From: Novosphingobium sp. SCN 66-18
Lineage (GTDB): Bacteria; Pseudomonadota; Alphaproteobacteria; Sphingomonadales; Sphingomonadaceae
Length of the DNA: 64,000 bases
NCBI GenBank assembly: GCA_001725355.1
Contig: MEGD01000003.1
Location: 124,001 to 188,000 of the forward strand
Reading direction: 5' to 3'
Shown here one piece after another: positions 7,650 to 15,445 of the stretch. The position numbers were made by a program, and so were the translations under genes. The notes under the pieces are model-generated. The model saw only the letters and a list, made by a program, of their open reading frames with translations. It had not been told where the DNA came from and did no database searches. How positions within the stretch are numbered: position 1 is the first letter of the stretch; the number at the start of each line of letters is the position of its first letter.

Positions 7650-9262
7650 CAGCGTTGGCGCCGCCGCTTGCGGTCCCGCAGGACCTGCATGGCCGCGTTG
7701 TGCCCCGGCGCCCCGGTCACCCCGCCGCCCGGATGCGCGCCGGCCCCGCACAAGTAGAGCCCCTCCACCGGCGTCCGGTATTGCGACCAGCGCGGCACCG
7801 GGCGCATCGAGAACAGCGCGCCGGGATGCAGATCGCCGTGGAAGATGTTGCCTTCGGTGAGGCCATAGGTCCGCTCCAGATCGAGCGGAGTCAGCACGGT
7901 GCGGCCGATGATCTTCTCGGGCAGATCGGGCATGTGCCGGCTGATCTGCCGGATGATCGAATCCGCGAAGGCCTCGCGATGATCGTCCCACGTTCCTTCG
8001 CGCAGCTTGTAGGGCACGAACTGGATGAAGCAGGTCATCATGTGGTGGCCCGGCGGACACAGGCTGTCGTCGACCAGGCTGGGGATCACGCAATCGATCC
8101 ACAGGTGTTCGGGAATGTCGCCGAAGCGGGCGATGTCGGCGCAGCGCTGCGCGCCTTCCAGCGTCGGCGCGATCGACAGCAGCGAACGCTCCAGCGGCGA
8201 GGCATCGGGCGCACGGCCGATCACGGTCGGCTCCCCCGAAAGCGCCAGATTGAGCTTGGCCGCCGGGCCGCCCATCTTGATCGCGGCAATGTCGGCGCGG
8301 AAGTCCGCCGGCAGGTGCGCAGGATCGACCAGCCCCAGGAACGTGCGCTTGGGGTCGGCGTTCGACAGCACCACATCCGCCCGGAAGGAGCGGCCGTCCG
8401 CCAGCGTCACGCCGATGGCGCGGCCCTGTTCGACATCGATCCGGGCGACCGGCGCATCGGTCAGGATGTCCGCGCCGAAGCCGCGGGCCGCCGCCGCGAT
8501 GGCGCCGGTGATCGCGCCCATGCCGCCCATGACGTGCCCGTTGAAGCCCTGCACGCTGTGATCGCCGCCCGATAGCAGGTGGAACAGCATCCCCACGGCC
8601 GAACCCGGCTCGTAAGGGCCGCCGTGCTTGCCATAGACGCTGTTGGCAAGGATCATCCGCTTGGTCTCCTCCGCCTCGAAATGGCGGTCCAGGAAATCGC
8701 CGAGCGACCCGGTGAGGAAGGTGACCATCTCCCCCATCTCGACGCCGTTGATCCTGCGGAAGCGCCGCGCCAGACGCAAGCCTTCGCGCAGCTTGTCCAG
8801 CCCCTTGGCGGCGAGATCCGGCGGCGGTTCCAGAAAGAACGGTTGAAGATAGGCGGCCAAGGCCTTGAGTTTACGATCGACTTCCAGAAATGCCGCGCCG
8901 TCGCTCGTAGAAAAGCGGGCGATTTCCCGCGCCGTGCGTTCGGGATCGGCCCACCAGCGGATGATCTGGCCATCGCCCAGCGGCACCGTCAGGATCGGAT
9001 CGCACGCCACCATGCGCAGGCCGTGCGATCCCAGATCGAGATCGCGGATCACCGTGGGCATCAGCATCGAGGCGATGTAGGACGTGAACGACACGCGATG
9101 CCCCGGAATCACCTCCTCGGTGACGCAGGCGCCGCCGACGATCGGCCGCCGTTCCACCACCAGCACCGACCGCCCGGCCCGCGCGAGATAGGCGGCCGCC
9201 GTCAGGCCGTTATGGCCACCGCCCACCACGATGGCGTCGTATGTCCGGTCCTGCGTGGCCAT
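7649..9262 (-). CDS. FAD-dependent phytoene-dehydrogenase-like oxidoreductase (PYROXD2-like), copy 2
   Basis: A 537-residue paralogue of the enzyme at 3781-5391. GGGHNGL follows the N-terminal strand (residues 14-20), then VVERRPIVGGACVTEE, and the C-terminal motif GAGAHPGGGVTGAPGHN is conserved. The family oxidises varied substrates, and this one's substrate is unknown. The start at 9262 (MATQDRTYDAIVVGGG) puts the FAD fold at the very N-terminus; the longer frame upstream runs through the divergent promoter. It is the first gene of the leftward unit and overlaps the permease start by one base. The divergent Rieske gene begins 122 bp away. Confidence 0.88.
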   Translation of the reverse strand: MATQDRTYDAIVVGGGHNGLTAAAYLARAGRSVLVVERRPIVGGACVTEEVIPGHRVSFTSYIASMLMPTVIRDLDLGSHGLRMVACDPILTVPLGDGQIIRWWADPERTAREIARFSTSDGAAFLEVDRKLKALAAYLQPFFLEPPPDLAAKGLDKLREGLRLARRFRRINGVEMGEMVTFLTGSLGDFLDRHFEAEETKRMILANSVYGKHGGPYEPGSAVGMLFHLLSGGDHSVQGFNGHVMGGMGAITGAIAAAARGFGADILTDAPVARIDVEQGRAIGVTLADGRSFRADVVLSNADPKRTFLGLVDPAHLPADFRADIAAIKMGGPAAKLNLALSGEPTVIGRAPDASPLERSLLSIAPTLEGAQRCADIARFGDIPEHLWIDCVIPSLVDDSLCPPGHHMMTCFIQFVPYKLREGTWDDHREAFADSIIRQISRHMPDLPEKIIGRTVLTPLDLERTYGLTEGNIFHGDLHPGALFSMRPVPRWSQYRTPVEGLYLCGAGAHPGGGVTGAPGHNAAMQVLRDRKRRRQR

Positions 9263-9383
9263 ATGCGGTGCGCCCCTTGGTGCGTTGCGTCGGCACCCTT
9301 CCCGCGATGCCATCGACACATGGCTTGCCCGAAAGAATTTTATGAGGCAAGTGTCTAATAACGACATCGGGGAATCGACGATC
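9263..9383. promoter_or_regulatory. Divergent promoter region with composite dyad
   Basis: This 121-bp gap separates the leftward flavoprotein/permease unit from the rightward Rieske-sox operon. It contains the inverted repeat CTTGCC (9324-9329) and GGCAAG (9346-9351), flanked outside by GACAC (9315-9319) and GTGTC (9351-9355). The nested arms suggest a regulator-binding site. No clear sigma-70 boxes could be assigned with confidence. Confidence 0.4.
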
Positions 9384-10532
9384 ATGAGCCAGCCGCATGG
9401 GGACGCCACGATGGAACGCTCGCTCGACAGCGCCGCCTATCTCACGCCCGAAGCCTTCGCGCTCGACAAGGAGACGATCTTCACGCGCGAATGGTTCTGC
9501 GCCGCGCGCGAGGAAGACCTGCCCGAAGCTGGATCGCACCTCGTGCTGGAGGTTGCGGGCGAAAACATCCTGCTGGTGCGCGGCCGCGATGGCGCGCTTC
9601 ACGCGCATTACAACGTCTGCCGGCATCGTGGCGCGCGGCTGTGCGATGCCGGGAACGATGCGCGCTGGGGCGTGACGCTCGATGCCGGGGTGATCGCGCG
9701 CAACATGATCCGTTGCCCGTACCACGGCTGGTCCTACGGGCTGGACGGCCGGCTGCTGGCCGCGCCCCACCTGCAGGACGCCCCCGGCTTCAACAAGGCG
9801 GACTACCCGCTCTATCCCGTGGGCGTCGCCACCTGGGGCGGCTTCGTGTTCGTGAACCTGAAGCCCGCAACCGCGCCCGATTTCCCAGCCTGCGTCGCCA
9901 CCGCATCGCGCCGGCTGGCCAACTACCCGCTGGCGGACCTGCGCACCGGCCACACCATTCGCTACGAGGTGGCCGCGAACTGGAAGATCGTGCTCGAAAA
10001 CTACAACGAGTGCTATCATTGCCCGGCCGTCCACCCCGAACTGTGCGACGTGGTGCCGGCGTTCCGCGAACGCGGCGGCATCGATCTGGACTGGGAAGCG
10101 GGCATCCCGCACCGCGCCGGTGCGGTCACCTATACCGCCAGCGGCACCACCACGCGCGCGCCCTTCCCCGGCCTTTCGGAAGAGGAAAAGGTCCGGCACA
10201 AGGGGGAACTGCTCTACCCCAACGTGATGCTCAGCGTGTCGATGGACCACGCCGCCGCCTTTGTGCTGTGGCCCACCGCCGCGGACCGGACCGTCATCGA
10301 ATGCCGCTTCCTGTTCCATCCCGACGAGATGGCGCGCGCCGATTTCGATCCCGCGGACGCGGTCGACTTCTGGGACTTGGTCAACCGGCAGGACTGGGCG
10401 GTGTGCGAGCGCGTCCAGTCCGGCATTGCCGCCGGGGTCCACACGCATGGCTACTATTCGCCGATCGAGGACTACAGCCTCGACATCCGCCGCTATGTGG
10501 CCGACCGCCAGGGCGGGCACCGACCCGGATGA
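9384..10532 (+). CDS. Rieske non-heme iron oxygenase, large subunit (betaine/choline monooxygenase-like)
   Basis: A 382-residue ring-hydroxylating-oxygenase-type subunit. The N-terminal Rieske 2Fe-2S ligands are C79/H81 and C111/H114 (CPYHGW). The mononuclear iron site is in ENYNECYHCPAVH with His212 and His217. The gap between the two ligand pairs is 29 residues, longer than the usual 15-17. Directly upstream of sarcosine oxidase genes, it most likely hydroxylates an N-methyl group (glycine betaine, stachydrine or carnitine-like), releasing formaldehyde. No reductase partner gene is present in the window. The ATG at 9384 follows a GGGGA. Its stop overlaps the soxB start by 4 bp. Confidence 0.85.
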   Translation: MSQPHGDATMERSLDSAAYLTPEAFALDKETIFTREWFCAAREEDLPEAGSHLVLEVAGENILLVRGRDGALHAHYNVCRHRGARLCDAGNDARWGVTLDAGVIARNMIRCPYHGWSYGLDGRLLAAPHLQDAPGFNKADYPLYPVGVATWGGFVFVNLKPATAPDFPACVATASRRLANYPLADLRTGHTIRYEVAANWKIVLENYNECYHCPAVHPELCDVVPAFRERGGIDLDWEAGIPHRAGAVTYTASGTTTRAPFPGLSEEEKVRHKGELLYPNVMLSVSMDHAAAFVLWPTAADRTVIECRFLFHPDEMARADFDPADAVDFWDLVNRQDWAVCERVQSGIAAGVHTHGYYSPIEDYSLDIRRYVADRQGGHRPG

Positions 10533-11788
10533 AAGGCCGCTATTCGGCCCTCGCGATCGCGCGCCACGCGCTGACCGGCAACCGGCACTGGCCGGAAGCC
10601 TGGCGCTCGCCCGAACCGCGCGCGGCCTATGACGTGGTGATCGTGGGCGGCGGCGGCCACGGGCTGGCCACCGCCTATTACCTGGCGAAGCGGCACGGCA
10701 TCACCAACGTGGCCGTGCTGGAAGCTGGCTGGATCGGCGGCGGCAACACCGGCCGCAACACCACGATCGTCCGCTCGGACTACTACTATCCCGAAAGCGC
10801 GGCCTTCTTCGACCACTCGGTCAGCCTCTACGAAGGCCTTTCGCGCGAGCTGAACTTCAACATCATGTTCAGTCAGCGCGGGCAGCTGGTGGTCGCGCAC
10901 AGCCGGCACGAGCTGGATTTCCAGCGCCGACTGGTCAACGCGATGGCGCTGAACGGCGTGGACATGCGCATGCTCTCGCGCGAGGAGTGTTATCAGCGCT
11001 GCCCGATCCTCAACACCCGGCCCGATGCCCGCTACCCCATTCTGGGCGGGATGTGGCAGGGCCGCGCGGGCACGGTGCGGCATGACGCGGTGGTCTGGGG
11101 CTATGCCCGCGCCGCCGACCGGCTGGGCGTCGACATCATCCAGCAATGCGCGGTCACCGGCATCCGCCGCGATCCCGCCAGCGGCGCGGTGACCGGCGTA
11201 GAGACCACGCGCGGCCTGATCGGCGCGGGGCGCGTGGGCGTCGCCGTCGCCGGACATTCGAGCGTGCTGGCCGATATGGCGGGCTTCCGCCTGCCGCTGC
11301 GCAGCTATGCCTTGCAGGCTTTTGTCTCCGAGCCCCTGAAACCGGTGCTGCACACCATTGCCTCGTCCAACGTGCTGGGGGTCTATGTCAGCCAGTCGGA
11401 CAAGGGCGGGCTGGTGATCGGCGGCAATGCCGATGCCTATGCCTCCTATGCCCAGCGCGGCAACCTGCCGACAATGGAAGCGGCGCTGGCCTCGCTGATC
11501 GAGCTGATCCCGTCGTTCAGCCGCGTGCGGCTGCTGCGCCAGTGGGCCGGCATCGTCGATTACGCCTACGACAGCTCGCCCGTGTTGGGCAAAAGCCCGG
11601 TGCCCGGCCTGTTCCTCAACAGCGGCTGGGGTGGCGGCGGGTTCAAGGCCATTCCCGCGAGCGGCGAGACGTTCGCCCATACCGTCGCCACGGGAGAGCC
11701 GCACCCCCTGATCCGCGCCTTCTCGCTCGACCGCTTCCGCGATCTCGCGCTGGTCGATGAAGCCGCCGCTGCCGGGATCGCCCACTGA
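10529..11788 (+). CDS. soxB: Sarcosine oxidase beta subunit
   Basis: The 419-residue beta subunit of heterotetrameric sarcosine oxidase. It carries the amine-oxidising FAD site and, by family knowledge, a covalently bound FMN. The FAD motif GGGGHGLATAYYLA is at residues 40-53. RHDAV with His185 matches the position of the covalent-FMN histidine in characterised enzymes. The C-terminal segment GWGGGGFKAIPASG is typical. The enzyme demethylates sarcosine to glycine and passes the methylene group to tetrahydrofolate or releases it as formaldehyde. The ATG overlaps the Rieske stop (ATGA) and the stop overlaps soxD by one base, so the whole set should be translated together. Confidence 0.93.
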   Translation: MKGRYSALAIARHALTGNRHWPEAWRSPEPRAAYDVVIVGGGGHGLATAYYLAKRHGITNVAVLEAGWIGGGNTGRNTTIVRSDYYYPESAAFFDHSVSLYEGLSRELNFNIMFSQRGQLVVAHSRHELDFQRRLVNAMALNGVDMRMLSREECYQRCPILNTRPDARYPILGGMWQGRAGTVRHDAVVWGYARAADRLGVDIIQQCAVTGIRRDPASGAVTGVETTRGLIGAGRVGVAVAGHSSVLADMAGFRLPLRSYALQAFVSEPLKPVLHTIASSNVLGVYVSQSDKGGLVIGGNADAYASYAQRGNLPTMEAALASLIELIPSFSRVRLLRQWAGIVDYAYDSSPVLGKSPVPGLFLNSGWGGGGFKAIPASGETFAHTVATGEPHPLIRAFSLDRFRDLALVDEAAAAGIAH

Positions 11789-12069
11789 TGCTGTGGATCG
11801 ACTGCCCCTGGTGCGGCCCGCGCGACGAGGACGAGTTCGTCAACGGCGGCGATGCCCATATCGATCGCCCCGAACCGCCCGAGCAGGTTTCGCCCGAGGA
11901 ATGGGCCGCATACCTGTTCTTCCACACCAACCCCAAGGGCGTGCTGGCCGAACGCTGGGTCCACAGCTTTGGCTGCCGGCGCTGGTTCCACGCGCTGCGC
12001 GACACGGTGAGCCACCGCATTCTCGCCACCTACCGCCCCGATGCGCCCCGGCCGGACGGCATAGCATGA
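11788..12069 (+). CDS. soxD: Sarcosine oxidase delta subunit
   Basis: The 93-residue delta subunit of heterotetrameric sarcosine oxidase, a small zinc-binding protein. It begins MLWIDCPWCGPRDEDEF, where the CPWC pair and a later Cys/His cluster (HSFGCRRWFH) supply the zinc site known in this family. FFHTNPKG and ERWVHS segments are characteristic. It stabilises the alpha-beta interface of the complex. The start codon shares its first base with the soxB stop (TGATG), and the end overlaps the soxA start by 4 bp. Confidence 0.93.
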   Translation: MLWIDCPWCGPRDEDEFVNGGDAHIDRPEPPEQVSPEEWAAYLFFHTNPKGVLAERWVHSFGCRRWFHALRDTVSHRILATYRPDAPRPDGIA

Positions 12070-14885
12070 GCGGGTTCCGGCTTTCGACGGGCGGCGACGG
12101 GATCGACCGCAACCAGCCGCTGACGTTCATTTACAACGGACGCGCGATGCAGGGCTTTGCCGGCGATACGCTGGCCTCGGCGCTGCTCGCCAACGGCGTC
12201 TCGATCGTCGGGCGCGGGTTCAAGTACCACCGCCCGCGCGGCGTGATCGGCACCGGCTTTGCCGAAACCAATGCCCTCGTTCAGCTTGGCGAAGGCGCGG
12301 CGCTGACGCCCAACGTGCCGGCCACGCTGGTTCCGCTGCGCGAGGGGCTGGTGGCGTCCACCCCCACCGGCTGGCCCTCCACCCGCTTCGACCTCGGCCG
12401 GCTCAACGACCGCCTGGCCGCGCTGCTCAGCGCGGGGTTCTACTACAAGACCTTCATCTGGCCGAACTGGCACTGGTTCGAACCGTTCATCCGCCGCGCG
12501 GCCGGCTTCGGCACCGCTCCGGCGCTGCCCGACCCCGACCGCTACGAAGCCCGAGAACGCCATGTGGACGTGCTGGTCATCGGCGGCGGGCCGGCGGGTC
12601 TCGCCGCCGCCGAAGAAGCCGCCGCTGCGGCAGGCGCAAAGGTCTTGCTGGTGGAAGCCGATACGCGCCTGTCCGGCCCGTTGCCGAAGGGTGTGGAGGC
12701 GCTCACCCGCACCACCGCGCTCGGCTATTACGACGCGAACTTCGTGACGGCCGTGGAAGAGATCGATACCGGCACTTTGCGGCAACGGCTGTGGAAGCTG
12801 CGCGCCGCGCAGGTCGTGATCGCGACAGGCGCGTTCGAACGGCCGATGCTGTTCGCCAACAACGACCTGCCCGGCGTGATGCTGGCGGGCGCGGTGCGGA
12901 CCTATGTCGAACGCTATGGCGTGGCGCCGGGCAAGGCCGCGCTGTTCGCGACCGCCGACGATGGTGCTTACGCGGCGGCTTTCGCGGCGCGGGAGGCCGG
13001 CCTTGCCGTCAGGGGCATCGTCGATCTGCGGCCCACGCCGCCGCTGGCGGAACAAGCGCGGGCGCGCGGGATAACCGTCCATGCCGGCAGCCACGTGCGC
13101 TCCGCCAGGGGCTGGTCCCGCGTGCGCGGCGCGGTGATCGACGGGCCGGGTGGGTCGCAGCGGATTGCCTGCGACCTGATCGCCGTTTCGGGCGGATGGT
13201 CCCCGGCGGTCCAGTTGTTCAGCCAGTCGGGCGGCAGCACGCGCCACGATCCCGCGCTGGGTGGCTTCGTGCCCGACAAGGCCGCGCAACCCACCCACGT
13301 CTGCGGTCTTGCCGCCGGGTTGCGCGACCAGGACGAAGCCATCGCCAGCGGGCGCGCCGCCGGGCTGGCCGCCGCGCGCGGAGAAGCGCCCACCGTGCCC
13401 CTTCCCCTTGCCGGCCCGCCCGCGCCACCGATCCCGCCGAGCGACAACCCCAAGCGCGTGTTCGTGGACCTGCAGACCGACGTGACGCTGGCCGATCTCG
13501 AACAGGCGACGCGCGAAAACTACCGCTCGGTCGAACACGTCAAACGCTACACCGTATGGGGCATGGGCGTGGATCAGGGACGGCTCAGCAGCACCAACGG
13601 TGTCGCCGCGCTGGCGCAGCTGCGCGGCGACGATCCGGCCGCGCTGGGCACCACGAAGTACCGCCCGCCCTTCGCCCCGGTCGCCATCGCCGCACTCGCG
13701 GCCGACCGCCCCAACGGCGCTCTGTTCCGCCCGTGGCAACATCTGCCGGCGCACGACTGGCATGTCGCCCAGGGAGCCATGTTCGAGGATTTCGGCCATC
13801 TGCGCCCGTCGCACTACCCCCTTGCCGGCGAGAGCATGGAAGCGGCGGCCCGGCGCGAGGCGCTGGCCGTGCGCGGCAACGTGGGCATCATGGACAGTTC
13901 CTCGTTCGGCAAGATCGAGCTGAAAGGACCGGAGGCCGGCCGCTTCCTCGACCTCATCTCGCTCGGCCGTCCCAGCACGATCCCGGTAGGGCGCGCGCGC
14001 TACAACCTGCTGTGTGACGAACTCGGCGTGCTGCTCGACGATGGCGTCGTCGCCCGCCTGGCCGAGGATCACTTCCTGCTCAACGCCAGCAGCGGCCATG
14101 CCGCCCGCGTGCGCGGCTGGATCGAGGACTGGCACCAGTGCCAGTGGCCGCTCGATCTGGTGACGCGCGACGTTTCCGAGGAATGGGCGGTGCTGACCGT
14201 TGCCGGGCCGAAGGCGCGCGACGTGGTGCGCGCGGCGGGCTGCGCCCTTCCCGCCACCTCGGCCGATTTCCCGCACCTGTCCGTCACGGAAACGACGCTC
14301 GGCCCCCACCGCGTCCGGGTCCAGAGAGTCAGCTTCACCGGCGAACTCAGCTACGAGATCGCGATCGCCGCCCCACAAGCCGGAATGTTGGCCGACCGTT
14401 TGTGGGAAGCCGGGCGGTCGTTCGGGATGGTGCCGTTCGGGCTGGAGGCGCTGGACATCCTGCGCATCGAAAAGGGCTTCATCCACGTAGGCACCGACAC
14501 CGACGGCGCGACCATCCCGGCCGACATCGGCTGGGGCAAGCCCGGCCAGCGCGAAGGCGATTACCTTGGCAAGCGTTCGCTGCTGCATCCTTCCGCCAGC
14601 AGGACCGGCCGCCGCCAGCTTGTCGGACTGGAGCCGCTGGAGCGACACGCGCCACTGCCGGTGGGCGGCCATGTCATCGGCGGTTCGCCGCATCCGAGCC
14701 AGGGCTTCGTCACCAGCAGTTGCTTCAGCCCCACGCTGGACCGCGCAATCGCGCTGGGACTGCTCGCCGACGGACGCCAGCGCCATGGCGAAACGGTGGA
14801 TATCTGGTCGGAAGGGCGCACTTTCCGGGCGCACGTGGTGGCGCCGCGCTTCCTCGATCCCGAAGGAGCCCGGCTGCATGTCTGA
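12066..14885 (+). CDS. soxA: Sarcosine oxidase alpha subunit
   Basis: The 939-residue alpha subunit of heterotetrameric sarcosine oxidase. From the N-terminus it shows a ferredoxin-like fold without iron-sulfur cysteines (about 10-100), an NAD/FAD-binding domain starting with GGGPAGLAAAEEAAA (about 175-190), and a C-terminal aminomethyltransferase (GCV_T-like) region (about 570-930) that binds tetrahydrofolate and converts the methylene group to 5,10-methylene-THF. The length is close to known members. The ATG at 12066 lies within the soxD stop (ATGA overlap), and the upstream frame extension belongs to soxB/soxD, so this start is firm. It overlaps soxG by 8 bp. Confidence 0.93.
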   Translation: MSGFRLSTGGDGIDRNQPLTFIYNGRAMQGFAGDTLASALLANGVSIVGRGFKYHRPRGVIGTGFAETNALVQLGEGAALTPNVPATLVPLREGLVASTPTGWPSTRFDLGRLNDRLAALLSAGFYYKTFIWPNWHWFEPFIRRAAGFGTAPALPDPDRYEARERHVDVLVIGGGPAGLAAAEEAAAAAGAKVLLVEADTRLSGPLPKGVEALTRTTALGYYDANFVTAVEEIDTGTLRQRLWKLRAAQVVIATGAFERPMLFANNDLPGVMLAGAVRTYVERYGVAPGKAALFATADDGAYAAAFAAREAGLAVRGIVDLRPTPPLAEQARARGITVHAGSHVRSARGWSRVRGAVIDGPGGSQRIACDLIAVSGGWSPAVQLFSQSGGSTRHDPALGGFVPDKAAQPTHVCGLAAGLRDQDEAIASGRAAGLAAARGEAPTVPLPLAGPPAPPIPPSDNPKRVFVDLQTDVTLADLEQATRENYRSVEHVKRYTVWGMGVDQGRLSSTNGVAALAQLRGDDPAALGTTKYRPPFAPVAIAALAADRPNGALFRPWQHLPAHDWHVAQGAMFEDFGHLRPSHYPLAGESMEAAARREALAVRGNVGIMDSSSFGKIELKGPEAGRFLDLISLGRPSTIPVGRARYNLLCDELGVLLDDGVVARLAEDHFLLNASSGHAARVRGWIEDWHQCQWPLDLVTRDVSEEWAVLTVAGPKARDVVRAAGCALPATSADFPHLSVTETTLGPHRVRVQRVSFTGELSYEIAIAAPQAGMLADRLWEAGRSFGMVPFGLEALDILRIEKGFIHVGTDTDGATIPADIGWGKPGQREGDYLGKRSLLHPSASRTGRRQLVGLEPLERHAPLPVGGHVIGGSPHPSQGFVTSSCFSPTLDRAIALGLLADGRQRHGETVDIWSEGRTFRAHVVAPRFLDPEGARLHV

Positions 14886-15399
14886 CACTCTGGCCACGGA
14901 GACCGTTCGTTTCCGCATCGATACCGCACCGGCTCTCACCCGGCTGACGTTCGCCCCGGATCGCGACCGTGCGCTGACACGGGCAATCGCTGCCGTACTG
15001 GAGGCCCCTCTCCCCGCACCGACTGCTCCGGTGGTCGCAAAGGCTGGCGGCGGAGACACCCTGCTGATCTGGCAGGGGCCGCACGATTTCCTGATCGAAA
15101 CGCCCGGCGCGCTCCTGCCCGCACTGGAACGGGCCGTGGCGGGCAAGACCGCCCTTTTGGGAGACGCCGGCGCGGGGCTGGTGGCCTTTACCCTTTCGGG
15201 ATCGGGCGTGGCGGCGCGGCTCGGTCATGACCGGCCTGGCCCCGGCCTGTGTTCGCGCGTGATGCGCTTCGCGGCGCTGCGCGTGGCAGCGGTGTGGCGG
15301 GATGAAACCGTCCGCCTCTATGTGGACCGCTCGCATGCCGCCTATATCCGGCAGTGGCTGCTCGATCGCTGGGATGCGGTGGAAATGGCGGCGGGTTAG
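14878..15399 (+). CDS. soxG: Sarcosine oxidase gamma subunit
   Basis: The 173-residue gamma subunit of heterotetrameric sarcosine oxidase. It is weakly conserved but recognisable by its position after soxA, its size, and segments such as WQGPHDFLIET (tetrahydrofolate-domain-like), DAGAGLVAFTLSG and the C-terminal RSHAAYIRQWLLD. It packs against the alpha subunit. The start at 14878 overlaps the soxA stop by 8 bp. The gene closes the Rieske-soxBDAG operon. The downstream neighbour, a TonB-dependent receptor, is convergent, with only 46 bp between stops holding a GCGGCCG/CGGCCGC hairpin. No serine hydroxymethyltransferase or formyl-THF gene follows, unlike many sox operons. Confidence 0.88.
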   Translation: MSDTLATETVRFRIDTAPALTRLTFAPDRDRALTRAIAAVLEAPLPAPTAPVVAKAGGGDTLLIWQGPHDFLIETPGALLPALERAVAGKTALLGDAGAGLVAFTLSGSGVAARLGHDRPGPGLCSRVMRFAALRVAAVWRDETVRLYVDRSHAAYIRQWLLDRWDAVEMAAG

Positions 15400-15445
15400 C
15401 GGCCGCCCCTCGACGGAGCGAGAGACGGCCGCCCCCCTCCCTCCG

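Noticed and set aside
12030-15146. Very long minus-strand ORF opposite soxA
   Set aside because: Arg/Gly/Ala-rich mirror reading of a high-GC gene with clear domains on the plus strand; no ribosome site or domain of its own.
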